Shown: positions 14,451 through 24,983 of the stretch, piece by piece | How positions within the stretch are numbered: the stretch's first letter is position 1 | How the letters are laid out: each line of letters opens with the position of its first letter | Assembly: GCA_021209875.1 (NCBI GenBank) | Contig: JAGYVD010000004.1 | Coordinates: forward strand, 1,860,001-1,924,000 | Source: Rosellinia necatrix | Lineage: Eukaryota; Ascomycota; Sordariomycetes; Xylariales; Xylariaceae | DNA length: 64,000 nt | Direction of reading: 5' to 3' | Translations under genes and position numbers: made by a program | Notes under the pieces: model-generated | Told to the model about the DNA's origin: nothing | The model's input: only the letters and a program-made list of their open reading frames with translations | Databases searched by the model: none

Positions 14451-15315
14451 TAAAGCATTAAAAATAGTTTATTTTGTAAACTCTGCTAAAAAATATTTAA
14501 AATAAACCTAAATATAAATAATAAAACAGGCTAACCGCAGATAATAAAACCTTAACTTTAATATAAAAAACTACGTATTAATATTAAAAAAAAGATAATT
14601 ATAAAAAATAAACCGTTTGTCTAATAAACTAAACTATTTTATAATATAATAAAAGTTTAAAATAATTAATAAAAACAAAAACATGTTTATTTTAAAAATA
14701 CTATTTAATTAAAGATTAATAAATTAATATTACGTTAATTAATTATAATTATATTTAAATAACTTATTATTAGAACAAAAGCCCGAAAACCTGGACGAAA
14801 AACTGGTCGAACTATAAAAAAAAAAGAAATTTATCGTAGAAAAAATTAAAGCTTGAAAAATATATTATAAAAAGCTATAATATTAAGTTAGTTAGAAAAG
14901 TTAGAATATCGACAACAAATAATACCTGGCAAAAAACTTTAAAAATAGTGCAAAATTATTAAAAAAATTTTATAATATAAATTTAAAAGCAGCAGAACTT
15001 TTAATAAAATTAAATAATTAGTTATAAGCTGCAAAAAAAAACAGGTTTAATATAATATATAAAAATAATAATAAAGCCGTATAAAAAAATATAATAAAGC
15101 AAAAACAAAAGCAAGCATAAACTAAAATAAATATAAAAAAAATAATATAATATAAAAAAACTTATATAATAACTTAATAATATAAAGGCCCGGAGAGCAT
15201 TATATAAGTAGATATTTAAAGCGATTTTTTTTTTTGCTGAAAAATACTACATAAAAGTTACAGGTTTAAAACCTGGACATGTTTTATAAACAAGCTATTT
15301 TTTTAAAAAAAAGGT

Positions 15316-15565
15316 AGTTATAGATAGCTGGTTTAGTTTTTTTTATAGCGTGTATAGCATGCGCAGAACATCTGTATATTTGTTGTTAACTGGTGCGTAT
15401 AGACCAGCTGTAGCGCATAGACTAGACCTACCTTACCTGTACTTAGCCAGAATTTTAATAAGCTAATTCCTCTTATTTACTTTTTTTTTTTTTTATCTGT
15501 AGATTTTTATACAATACATCACTTATTGCTAGAGCTTTGACTTTTTATTTGTAACTAGTGCAACA
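15316..15565 (+). repeat. 3' LTR of gypsy element
   Basis: 250-bp partner of 8790-9033, followed by the target duplication TTTAA. Confidence 0.9.
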
Positions 15566-15961
15566 TTTAATATATATAATATTTTATATTAAAAACTAAA
15601 TATAACTAAAAAACTTATTTTTTTAAAAAAAATCTAACCTTTATTTATAAAACTACGTATAACTAGCATATTAATAATTTATTTAAAAATATATTAGCAC
15701 GCATTTTAAGTTTTTTTTTTTTTCTTTTACAAAAAGGTTTTTATAAGTTAAGCTATAATTAAAAAACGCTATAACTAAATATTAAAATAACACTATAAAA
15801 TATAAAAAATATTAAAAAAAAAAAAAAAGTTAATAATATCAGTTAAATAAAAATTATATATATTATACGTATAAAACTTTAGTTTAAACTTAATATAAAA
15901 CTTTAAAATAGCTTTTTAAAACTTTTTATAAAAAACATAAACGGTTTAAAATAAATAAAAA

Positions 15962-16098
15962 TATTAAATATATATAGGTCACTTTACACCTCCAGATATA
16001 TATTCTATTAAATATCCCAGGTCTTTTGACCTATCTCTGTAACTAATTCTACACCTTGAATACATTTTAACCATCATGATGATCCACTTCTTTTGACA
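15962..16098 (+). repeat. 3' LTR of outer copia-type element
   Basis: 137-bp partner of 2199-2335. The left copy starts TGTCAAATGTATG while this copy reads TATTAAATATATA, four changes that are all G-to-A or C-to-T. Towards its right end it keeps more C/G than the left copy. It is followed by GTACC (16099-16103). Confidence 0.9.
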
Positions 16099-16103
16099 GT
16101 ACC

Positions 16104-18369
16104 GAAGCCCCCATGTTACCCCCAAGACAATGAATTTTCTATTGAAACCCCGAAGATTTAGCACACCATCTTTTCGGAGATCAATATCTCTGAAGTATTC
16201 CCAACTATGGGCAGACATAAGCGGTTCTAATGACGAAAATGACGCGGATTGGCTGGCCCTGCAATCCGAGCCAGGCGAGAATGATATGAATATGACGAAT
16301 AGTGTGATAATTTATGTTGAGGAAAATGTATGCTAGTAAAGAAACGCTATGAGCATCTTGATTTGCTCACTATGCGAATACCCGTTTTAGAATAGATAAC
16401 ATTCGCGATTCCGTTAGAGATAAGTCGCCCTTGCGCTTCCGACTGTAGTCCTATTCGATTGCGTGGTTGGGGAACTGGTTGATCGAGGCAACGCAACTTT
16501 CTTGAATTCATAGAAAAATAGCGATAGCAAGCTAAAATTGGGAAGTCGAAAAGTTACATAGATGGTAAAGTGCCCCTCATTGCCACTCCGGCCGAATCTG
16601 TCCTTTTCCACCTCCCTAATTGCTCAGTCACAATACTCCGCTTCAACTATTGGTTCTATAGAATGGATATAAGGTCACGCTCAAAAATGACGGCGACTTC
16701 GATAAGACATTGGTTGGTCTTGGCGAGGACAGAACGGAAGGTTCCTTGGTCCTGCATTGACTAGAAAAGGCTTTACAGTTTTGTGAGAGCCCAAGTCAAT
16801 CAATAAGTGCATTTTGTGCTCATATAACTGAGCCTGTAATAATATAGGCTGTGCCCGCTAGGGAAGCCAAGTACAGAAAAGTGTCTTTGGCAGAATTCCA
16901 TTGTCATCTTAAAGATATCCCTCTTAGCCTTGACATATTCGAGCAGGTCACGAGAGGTTTTCGGGATCCCCCTATGATACTTTTAACCACTTCAGGAACA
17001 ATATTGAACACCTGGTACAGAGGAGTCTGGTGACCTATCGTGGCGGTGCAGCAATCCCGTCTTCCCCTGGCAGCCCGCTGAGTATCCGTTTTGGCTAAGG
17101 AAGCGACATACATTCTACATAAATGGTTTTTTTTAAAAAAAAAAAAAAAAAAAGACAAGCTTCACGCTGTGCGTTCTCGCGGGGATTTTGCGAAGATTTA
17201 ATAATATGTGAGCCTTTTACTGCATAGGTATTTTAGAAAGGCATAAGTACCTGCCGAGACCTTTATCATTTTGAACATTCGGAGGCGTAAATTATTTCAA
17301 CTTCGCTCCCAGCTCTGCATCACCTGTCCGCGACGAGCCGCTCCAGCACCTCACTCACAAAGCAGGGCCGGCAGAAATTCTCGACTGCTGCGTCGCGGCG
17401 AGATCAGATTGACCTAGCAACGACCATTATTTCCAGAGTTGATCCATCCCAGTTGCCAGGTATCCAATATAGTGTTTATGATGCGATGGAATAGTCAGAA
17501 GACATGACTTAATGGTGCTTTGGATCTCGTTGCTGTTATTGGCTTGCTCCGTCCAGTGACCAACTTGGCGCCACGGCCCGGTATGCAGAATCACCGCCGC
17601 CAAGCCGGCAGTTCGACATACAAGGCGTGTACCTAAGAGATTGGATGCAAGAATCCCCAAGAGCTGATTCTCACTGCAGTGCTGTCGAATACGTGTAAAA
17701 TTTACATACAAGTGTACAATTTTGCTTTTGCCTTGTCTGCTCGGCGGCGACGGGTGGTGAGGCATACGGTAGTGCGTTAGATCGTGCTGACCATGATTGC
17801 GCAACAAAACGGAATACGGGCTTCGATTTCGGTTCAGTAAGGGCATATCCCGCAAATAATCTAGGCTTAGAATCGAAGCTATTTGCATGCATAACGTTCG
17901 AGCTCGAAGACCCCAAGTACGATGGACTATCGTTGATCCAGAATCCCCTCGATAGGGCCCAAAGTCGGGGTACATTGCCATCTCCCGGCTGATGAGTGTG
18001 AGTTGTATATGAGGATCATCCGGGCGTTCGGAAAAACCGGTGCCGGGAATGAACAACGACACCCAATCACTCAACTGCCGTGTCGTTATGGTCGATACGC
18101 TGTATTTTGGGTGTGCAACGCTGTCATTGGTCCTTTAGCTTGGATGTTGATTATTTTCCTATGGATGAATTCGGAATAAGCACTGCTCTATTGACGGGTC
18201 ACGGCACAAGGAAATTCCGTATTATGGTCATTATGGCTATGAACGAGCATTCTGTAGATATGATAGTCGATATCCGCTCGCTTTGCTTGAACGGTGCGTG
18301 CTTGTGAATCTCAACCATCCTGGACAGGTCATTAACATCGGTGTCAATTTGCATCTCGATATCGTCAAG
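16104..18369. other. Gene-poor spacer after the transposon block
   Basis: Composition returns to normal at the LTR edge. Only short frames are present. The longest (minus strand, 17427-18074) starts at a TTG and shows no domain or family resemblance. A poly-A run lies at about 17135-17153. I see no gene that I can support. Confidence 0.6.
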
Positions 18370-19750
18370 ATGAAGACCACATTCCTTGCTCAAGCCCTTG
18401 CGCTTGTTACGCCTTCTCAAGCCTACCTTCGATTTGGATGTGCCACTCTCAGCGTCCAGCGTCTTGATCCTCTCGTCGAACCGGGTGCCATTCCCTCGGC
18501 TCATCTGCACCAGATCATTGGCGGAAATGGCTTTAATGCGACCATGGACCCAAAGACCGACGTCGCTGAGCGCGCCACTTGCACAACTTGCACATTCTCG
18601 GAGGACTTCAGCAACTACTGGACTGCTGTGATGTACTTGGTATGTATCAGTTCCCCAAACACGTCGCTGTCTGGGCTAACCTTTTCTCAGTATGTAAAAT
18701 CAATCTTCATGGACTGCTTGGATGTAACTTGATTACAAGACTTGGCTTAATGAATAATACTCACATATACCAGTAAGGCTCGCAACGGCACGTACAAGCG
18801 CGTGCCCCAATACCCGAACTCACTACTCGGTAATATCAAGGGTGGCATGACGGTTTACTACATCCAGCAAGACTTTTCTTCGAACGGCAACCAGAAGATC
18901 ACGGCCTTTAAGAAGGTGAGTTTGATTCGCAATCGTTGGTGAGAGCAGGCAGTTTAATATGTTCAGGGGTTCCGCATGACCGTAGGCTCGCCCTCGGCCA
19001 CGGATGGCAGCAACCCGGGGCTCCGCTACACTTGTCTACAGAACGTCAACACTCGATTCCCCGAGACGGCTGAGTTCCCAAAGCAGGCGTGTCCTGCCGG
19101 TATTATGGCGATCCATCATTTCCCCGCGTGAGTGGACCATTCTGTATCCCCCCTACCTATCTCCCGCCTGTGTTGACCGTCTACCCGCTGCTCGTAGGTG
19201 CTGGGACGGCAAAAACCTTGACAGCCCTAACCACCAGGACCACATGTACAACACCAACAAGGGCGCATTCACCCCGGCGGGAGCATGCCCGGCCTCACAT
19301 CCTGTGCGCATGCCGCAGGTAGCGTACGAGACCATGTGGGACACGCGCCCGTTCAATAATAAGGCCGACTGGCCCGCCGACGGCTCGCAACCGTTCGTAT
19401 GGAGCTACGAGGACAGTAAAGTAAGTCATAATGTTCCCTAAATCCCCCCTCAGAATTGTAATCCCCATGTATCCCGGCTGAACAAATCTGTTTTTCAGGG
19501 ATACGGCACACACGGCGACTACGTCTTCGGGTGGAAGGGCGACGCCCTCCAGCGCGCTATGGACTCCAAGGCCCTGCTTAGCAACGGCATCGCCACTCAG
19601 TCTGTCGACAAGGCCAACCAGTGCACCATCCCAAACACCGTTAATGAAGACATCGACAGCTGTAAGTGTTCCAATGGCCTCTTGGCATGATGTGAACTAA
19701 CGCTCCATTTTGTAGGGCTTAAGGCTCTCCCGGGACAAGGTAGTATGTAA
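18370..19750 (+). CDS. Secreted DUF1996 domain protein
   Basis: Six exons (18370-18639, 18778-18915, 18967-19127, 19198-19420, 19499-19661, 19716-19750) give 329 residues. The first 18 residues form a signal peptide (MKTTFLAQALALVTPSQA), followed directly by the DUF1996 start. Family landmarks are HLHQIIGGNGF, TCTTCTFSEDFSNYWTA, ARNGTYKRVPQY, GFRMTVGSP, HHFPACWDGKNLDSPNH and GDYVFGWKGDALQRAMD. DUF1996 proteins are common secreted fungal proteins of unknown function. The first acceptor is ambiguous: CAG at 18773 puts a stop in frame, so AAG at 18777 was chosen. Splice phases agree throughout. The gene lies 2.3 kb from the RIPped block and shows no sign of RIP itself. Confidence 0.9.
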
Positions 19751-20492
19751 GGCTTCATTGAGGGCAGATGGATCCGCGTCAGTCTGTTTTGGGCAAAGGT
19801 TGTGGGATATCATCGTAGTATTTTGCAGGCTGGGAATATATACACTCTTTTTCATCCTTTGAAGACAGGTCGCATATCTTATATCCGGCTGTCCCTTGTG
19901 TTATGTGCTCGCATCGTCAGCAAGCGGTCCATTCAACAGCTTGCGGACAGCCCTTCCAATTGAAATTAACCCAGAGATGCTTTTAGACAAGATAGCCTAG
20001 TAGACGAAGCGCAAGCGATTCTGTGGAAATACAGAAAATGCTATTAACGTAGGCGAAAAGGAGCACCAGGCTATGCTACGAGTTTAGTTGCCTAATAAGT
20101 CAGAACTTGCTGCCGGAAGAATGCTAAGTTTTGTTTAAGCAAATTATCCTTACTCGCAGAGAGCTTCCGTACTCATCGTTTGCCTTTCTGTTCTCTTACT
20201 TCGTAAGCAGAAAGTCTCCGGCCATATCGCGAAAATGTCCTTAATTACCCTGCGCTGGGAAGTAAAACGCGGTATTGGGGGACGCCATTATCGGATGCCA
20301 GAACCTCCAGTCCTGAAGGCTTCTATACCAACACTTCTACATTTGTATGCACAGTTGCCTAGTCGAAAGTTCAAATAACTTCGAGACGCAAAGGGCGATA
20401 GATTTGTAAGCGGCATTAGCGGTGGATTAGAATAAGCATCATAATGTCCTCCGAAAGGTCGCCGATTTGCCATCGCTTATTCGGCGATTCTG
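19751..20492. other. Spacer between DUF1996 gene and zinc-cluster fragment
   Basis: No supported gene. A 61-codon minus-strand frame at 20288-20473 could be debris of the zinc-cluster gene that precedes it on that strand, but it has no recognisable motif. Confidence 0.5.
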
Positions 20493-20642
20493 TCATTCAA
20501 AACCTGAACTGATTTCTCCGGGTTGATTTACGTATTGACAACTGATATTCCGAGATGAGCATCGTTCACAACGCGGAACTCCGAGATCCCGTTGCCACTT
20601 GGCGCTGGCACAGGCACCACAGGATCGCTTCAATACAGTCAT
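20493..20642 (-). pseudogene. Fragment of a Zn2Cys6 transcription factor lacking one zinc-ligand cysteine
   Basis: An ATG at 20642 opens a frame with KRSCGACASAKWQRDLGVPR followed by CERCSSRNISCQYVN. This fits the fungal binuclear cluster CX2CX6CX6CX2CX6C in every spacing, except that the third cysteine is Arg. The usual six ligands are needed to hold two zinc ions, so the domain is probably non-functional. The frame ends about 14 residues after the cluster. The roughly 740 bp left before the DUF1996 gene is too short for a normal regulator body, and no fungal-specific transcription factor domain is seen. It is therefore read as a decayed or truncated gene. A sequencing error at the Arg codon cannot be excluded. 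Confidence 0.5.
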
Positions 20643-20702
20643 CCTTTTAGCAAGATTATGATTGAAAAAATGGAGGGAGAGAAAATCGCCACCTATCTGC
20701 AC

Positions 20703-21197
20703 ATGATGGCTTTATAGTAATTAAAATGTGTGTGTTCCCTAGGGACGACCTTCGCCAAAAACATCTCCACACAACCATGTCATCATCATTTGCTTATTTC
20801 AACCCCGTATTGAGGCTCCAAGATACTTTATGTGCTATGACAAGCTACCCAGCCGAATGCATCATAGTACGTAGCGGAGGTAGCATGTATACAAGCCATA
20901 GTGGGAGCCGGGGTGCGCCGGCAAGCTCTTCGATGACTAAGAAGCTTAGACTACGCGAACCTGACATAACACTGTTATTCAGCAGCGGTAGGAATTAATT
21001 ACCTTGGTAGCTTGTGAGGAAGATGATAAATAAGAAGGAATGTGTAATAGACACATAAAATAAATAGGGAGTATGTTCCCTCGATTCTCTACCCTCATTA
21101 TACCCAGTCTCAACATCACCTCCTGAGAAATCTCCCCCCATCTAAGCTTCTTGCGCTCCCATTCACATACGCCCATACGCAGAGGTTATTTTCCACG
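20703..21197. other. Upstream region of the NmrA-like gene
   Basis: No gene recognised. Short frames lack motifs. Pyrimidine-rich sequence at 21080-21180 precedes the start codon at 21198, as expected of a fungal 5' leader. Confidence 0.4.
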
Positions 21198-22269
21198 ATG
21201 ACACAAGAATTTAAAGCCGTGACTCTTCTTGGGGTGAGCATGTATTCAGTTCCATCAACCATTTGTCAATGGCCCATATCAGAGGATCGGCTCGCAACAA
21301 AGCTAACAGAAATCCGAAGGCTACAGGAAACCTAGGCCCTCACATCCTCTCGTCGCTCCTGAGAACCGGATTCGAAGTGACGGTACTTAGTCGAAGCCAA
21401 TCTAATGCGGCATCTAAACTGCCGAGTGGTGTCAGAGTGCGGCAGTCAGATTATAGCTTCGCATCCCTTGTTGAGGCTTTCAAGGGGCAGGATGCTGTGG
21501 TCTCAACGATTTCGACACTGAACGTTCAGCAGCAATTGAACATCATCGATGCCGCCGTGGCTGCAAAGGTGAAGCGATTCGTGCCCAGCGAGTTCGGGAG
21601 CGACACGTCGGTTGACGATGAGGATGACATGGCGACATTCATTAAAGAGAAGAAGGAGGTGGTCAGGCATCTCCGCACGAAGGAGGCCAGCGGTCTCTCG
21701 TGGACTGCGCTTTGCCCTGGGCCCTGGATTGATTGGGTAAGCGCCGACCGTGTATAGATATTCCTTAGCGAAAAGCAATCTTGGGCTAACTCCTACAGAT
21801 GCTTGAAGAAGGTAATGGCCTCCTTGGTTTGGACATCAAATCGAAAACTGCCACGATCGTCGACTCCGGTGATCAAGAGTTCACAGGGAGCACACTAGCC
21901 CTCGTCGCAAAAGCTACCGCTACAATCTTGATGCGCCCCGAAGAGACCAAGAACAGGTACCTGCAAGTTCAGGCATTCACGCTGACGCAGAAGTCCATCA
22001 TAGAGGCCGTTGAACGGGTCACCAACACTAAGTTCTCTATCAAAAAGATAAGCAGGGCCGAGTTGCTTTCCCTTGCGGCCAAGCACCTAAACGAAGGCGA
22101 CATGGCTCGTGGACAATACGAACTTGTGACTGCCACGCTATGCAGTGGCTCAAAAATTGTTCGTTTCCCAGAGCGTGCGTTTCAAGGGAACAAAGTTCTC
22201 GGGTTGGCTGAAGAGGAAGACTTGGAGGAAATGATCAAGCGAGTCCTAGCAAAGCTTGAGAATCCCTAA
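21198..22269 (+). CDS. NmrA-like / isoflavone-reductase family NAD(P)-binding protein
   Basis: Three exons (21198-21233, 21320-21736, 21799-22269) give 307 residues. The first intron falls in the nucleotide-binding loop: exon 1 ends VTLLG and exon 2 resumes ATGNLG, rebuilding the GATGNLG Rossmann motif. Further landmarks are VTVLSRSQSN (residues that favour NADPH), DAVVSTIS, AAVAAKVKRFVPSEFGSD and WTALCPGPWIDWM. Members are atypical short-chain reductases or redox sensors. The Tyr/Lys pair of classical SDRs is absent, as usual for this group. The substrate cannot be told from sequence. It is convergent with the SDR gene at 22900, with a solo LTR between them. Confidence 0.87.
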
Positions 22270-22560
22270 TACTAACCTTTCTTGCTTTGAATACGCTAGA
22301 TCCATAAATATTTTGTATATTTAGAGGCACTATGCATAATTTCGCGCTTAAATTGAACAAAGAAAATGACCCCCTGTTCCCCGGTTACATTTGTTAAGGC
22401 TATAATAATGCCGCAAAGATATCTATCAGCCTTCGTAGTCGATTGCTTGCCTTGCATGGCTATGTTATATTGATCAATTCTTGAACCGACACTGTTGTTA
22501 GCACTGCATTTAGAAATCCCTCTTTTCATCTCCACCCATGCTCAACTAAAGGAACCTGAG

Positions 22561-22775
22561 TGTCATGTTAGGATTGCCCAGAGTGAGGTCTAGTCACTAT
22601 GAGGTAGCAGCTGGGTAGCAGGTAGATAGCCAAGTATAGGGGTAAGGCTCAATATCATTGATTCCTAGGCCTACCATCTAGGTGGGAGGCCTTCAGTCCT
22701 TATATACACAATTATGCCCTTAGAGCTACCCCCTAGGGTAGCTGGTACCTCGCTATGTGATCCATTGGCCTGACA
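22561..22775 (+). mobile_element. Solo LTR with intact target duplication
   Basis: 215 bp starting TGTCATGTTAGG and ending GGCCTGACA, flanked by direct duplication CTGAG (22556-22560 and 22776-22780). A TATATA box lies near 22701. It shares the middle (AAGGCTCAATAT, ATTGATTCCT, TCCTTATATACAC) and the end CCTGACA with the solo LTR at 24693-24899. It is also similar over about 180 bp, inverted, to 29584-29784. It sits between two convergent genes, about 120 bp beyond the SDR stop. Confidence 0.85.
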
Positions 22776-22899
22776 CTGAGCCTCGATGCAGAGACGCTCA
22801 TGAGAAAGCCCATTCTTTCATCGACGCCGTTCTCCCCTGTATCATTATATCCCCACCGAAATCGAGCAGCAACTTCACTGAAAAAACCCTCAAGCTACA

Positions 22900-23884
22900 C
22901 TACCCGAGTCGTTCGTTCCATGTTCGGTCAATGCGGGTCAGCGACCTTTGAGCTGTCGGGACGCAGTCTAACGCTTTGATAGAGACGCGCCCAACCCGAC
23001 TAAGCATGAATAATAAGGAATCTGCCAGGTCTTCCGCTACCAATGGCTCGTAGCCCGCGAAAAACTCGTCCATAGCATCGTTGTCGTACTTGACGCGCTG
23101 TAGATGAAAATGCGTAGCAACACACCCTGGCCGCAACACAAGCACTCGTATGTCAGACCCTACCGTTTCTGAGCGTAACGCGTTAGAGAAGCCTTCGATG
23201 CAAGCCTTGTTGGCGTGGTATACGGCTTCCCCGTCGAAAGGAGGGCATTCTAGTCCTGTGACGGACGAGATGTTGACTATGGTACCGGTCTTACGCGGCC
23301 ACATAGACCTGTTCAGTACGGAGTGTGCTGTATACATCACACCCGATATGTTCGTATTGTTCATTTGATCGATTAGCCCTATGGGTTGCTCCCAAAATCT
23401 CGCTGGGGCCCCTAAAGCAAGACCGGCCTTATCGGTTCCCGAGTCAGCGTCAAACCGGGGAGATAGTGTGACTGGCAGTGGCTGCTTACGTTGTTAATTA
23501 GGATATCAATCTCCCCTAACTCGGTGACTACTCTCTGTACGGTGGAATCGACGTCCGAATGAGATCGAATATCCACAGCATAGGCTCTGACTTGAACATT
23601 GGGGCTTTCACTGAGAATCCGAGCGGACACAGCGTCTAATTTATCCTATGAGGGTTTAGCAGCCGTGTTAGTCAATCCTGGCTCAGTGACTAACCTTACT
23701 ACGAGATAGCAAAGCAAGTTTGCAGCCCGCTTTCGCAAGAACGATGCTAATTGCTTCGCCTATTCCCATAGAGGCACCGGTCTAGTTTCATTTGGTGAGT
23801 GATGATCCCTCAGCGTGCCATGGGCCGCGATTTGGCGTGTAAGTTACTCACAACCAAGGCTGTCTTTCCCTTGAGCTCATCCAT
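22900..23884 (-). CDS. Classical short-chain dehydrogenase/reductase
   Basis: Four exons on the minus strand (23852-23884, 23695-23781, 23490-23645, 22900-23427) give 267 residues. The start MDELKGKTALV is followed by the cofactor loop TGASMGIG (residues 12-19) at the beginning of exon 2. The structural NNAG motif is split by intron 3 (INN at the end of exon 3, AG at the start of exon 4). Catalytic residues are Ser146/147 in NISSVTG and Tyr162/Lys166 in YHANK. Length and layout match cytosolic NADP-dependent 3-hydroxyacid dehydrogenases, but the substrate is not deducible. All phases agree and no stop interrupts, so the gene looks intact even though it lies in a repeat-rich stretch. Confidence 0.88.
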
Positions 23885-24657
23885 GTTGGCCGAATAACTT
23901 TAACGCGAATTATAACCCAACACTATTCATAGAGGATTTTTCGTATTATTGGAAAGGGCATCTAAGTTGTTTTATAGTCCGAATTCACCTCCTTCAGGTA
24001 TGACATCTTGAATGCGTGGATGTCTGCCCCGCGCCAAGGACGCTGCCAAGCTACACCACCATCACTCCACTATTAACGCCGTGCTTAGCAATCCTCTGTA
24101 CGTGGAGGTCGGAGACTAGATAGTTTCAATTGCAACTAAAAGTAGGCATGGTGGGGGTGGATTGCGGATTGTTAACGACCGCGCGGCAGATGAGAACAGC
24201 TAGAGTCCAGCCTCTAATTATCAAGCTTCTAAGGTTACCGCCAACATGATCAATCCAGGCGTTGGGACAAGCAAGAACCCTGATCAACCTTCGAGACGGC
24301 TGAAGAGAAATGCAAAAATCAGCAGGGCAACATGCCACGATAACGACACAGCTCCAAGTTCGTTTCCACGCCGTTTCCAAAATCGTGAACATCGCTCTCA
24401 CGATTAAAGTGGTATAGTCCAGACGAAGCCCATATCTCTTCCGCAAAGGGTAGTTTATCAACATTTGTGATTTACCTCAGCTAGCTACAGCTATGTTCAT
24501 GGTGGAGTGGATACTAAGGGGCTAAATTGGCCCAGTGGCATAAAAAGGGGTATAACATTATCTATGTAAATGTTGAAGCTTCGCTCCTCCAGCTAGTTTT
24601 TTGGCATCGACGATTTTTACGAATTACTCCAATTGATTCCTGGATTGCCGCATTGAC
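23885..24657. other. Spacer upstream of the SDR gene
   Basis: Contains the SDR promoter and nothing else I can support. A 112-codon frame at 24126-24464 (minus) has no motif. Confidence 0.45.
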
Positions 24658-24983
24658 TTGATCAACTGGTTCCCCATGCGCGCGAGTGATACTGTCAGGG
24701 GTAGGTATCACAGAGTGAATAGATAGGCATGTTCTAGGCCGTAGGTGGTTGTATTTAGGGCTCAATAGGGTTAACAATTGATTCCTGAACCTTTTAAGAC
24801 CCAAGGGGGTCCCGAAGGTCCTTATATACACCTATTTCCAGTACTAGAACCACCCTAGGTGTCGGGTGGTAGCTAGCAGGGTCATTATTGGACCTGACAG
24901 ATACGACCTCCAGTTGGAAGTGTAAGGGCGACTTATCTTCAACGGAACCACTATTGTTCTCTCCTATTACAGGTGGTTTACGT
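24658..24983 (+). repeat. Dispersed repeat, copy A (interrupted by a solo LTR)
   Basis: The outer parts (TTGATCAACTGGTTCCCC... and CAGTTGGAAG...CAGGTGGTTTA) match 26563-26680 in the same orientation. The middle is the solo LTR at 24693-24899. Without the LTR and one duplication the two copies align over about 115 bp. The family is not recognised. Confidence 0.7.
24693..24899 (+). mobile_element. Solo LTR with intact target duplication
   Basis: 207 bp with inverted ends TGTCAGG...CCTGACA, flanked by GATAC at 24688-24692 and 24900-24904. TATATA at 24823. It is related in sequence plan to the solo LTR at 22561-22775. The homologous repeat at 26563-26680 lacks it, which gives an empty-site comparison. 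Confidence 0.88.

Larger units (their letters stand above)
8790..15565 (+). mobile_element. RIP-mutated Ty3/gypsy LTR retrotransposon nested in the copia element
   Basis: A 6776-bp element is bounded by LTRs at 8790-9033 and 15316-15565. The copies stop matching at exactly the same points on both sides. A 5-bp duplication TTTAA lies at 8785-8789 and 15566-15570. The LTRs start AGTTA(C/T)AG and end GTGCAACA. They are far less AT-rich than the interior and keep words such as tagcgcatagactagacctac. An A-rich run ending in aaggt just before 15316 is a likely polypurine tract. Pol order RT, RNase H, integrase on the plus strand is typical of gypsy elements. All frames are destroyed. Confidence 0.9.
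2199..16098 (+). mobile_element. RIP-mutated outer LTR retrotransposon (Ty1/copia type) carrying nested insertions
   Basis: A 13.9 kb block of extreme AT content is bounded by two 137-bp direct repeats (2199-2335 and 15962-16098) that begin TG (TA in the RIPped right copy) and end CA. A 5-bp target duplication GTACC flanks it at 2194-2198 and 16099-16103. Removing the inner gypsy element with its duplication, and a solo LTR with its duplication, leaves about 6.9 kb, plausible for a copia element. Translated ghosts of copia integrase, reverse transcriptase and RNase H lie in order on the plus strand. Just inside the left LTR is ggttataagc, compatible with a mutated tRNA-Met primer site. Every frame is full of stops, so the element is dead. 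Assignment of the copia pol to these outer LTRs is an inference from order and orientation. Confidence 0.88.

Noticed and set aside
2199..16103. Possible centromere or mitochondrial insertion because of the extreme AT content
   Set aside because: The LTR pairs, target duplications and copia/gypsy pol ghosts explain the block as RIPped retrotransposons.
17427..18074. 215-codon minus-strand frame
   Set aside because: It starts at TTG, has no recognisable domain or signal peptide, and its composition looks non-coding. No plausible splice partner.
21263..21319. Continuous reading of the NmrA gene from 21263
   Set aside because: This includes intron sequence. Splicing 21233 to 21320 restores the GATGNLG nucleotide-binding motif.
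22757..22951. 64-codon plus-strand frame over the SDR 3' end
   Set aside because: Overlaps the LTR edge and antisense SDR coding sequence. No motif.
24126..24464. 112-codon minus-strand frame upstream of the SDR gene
   Set aside because: No motif, no codon bias, within a promoter region.
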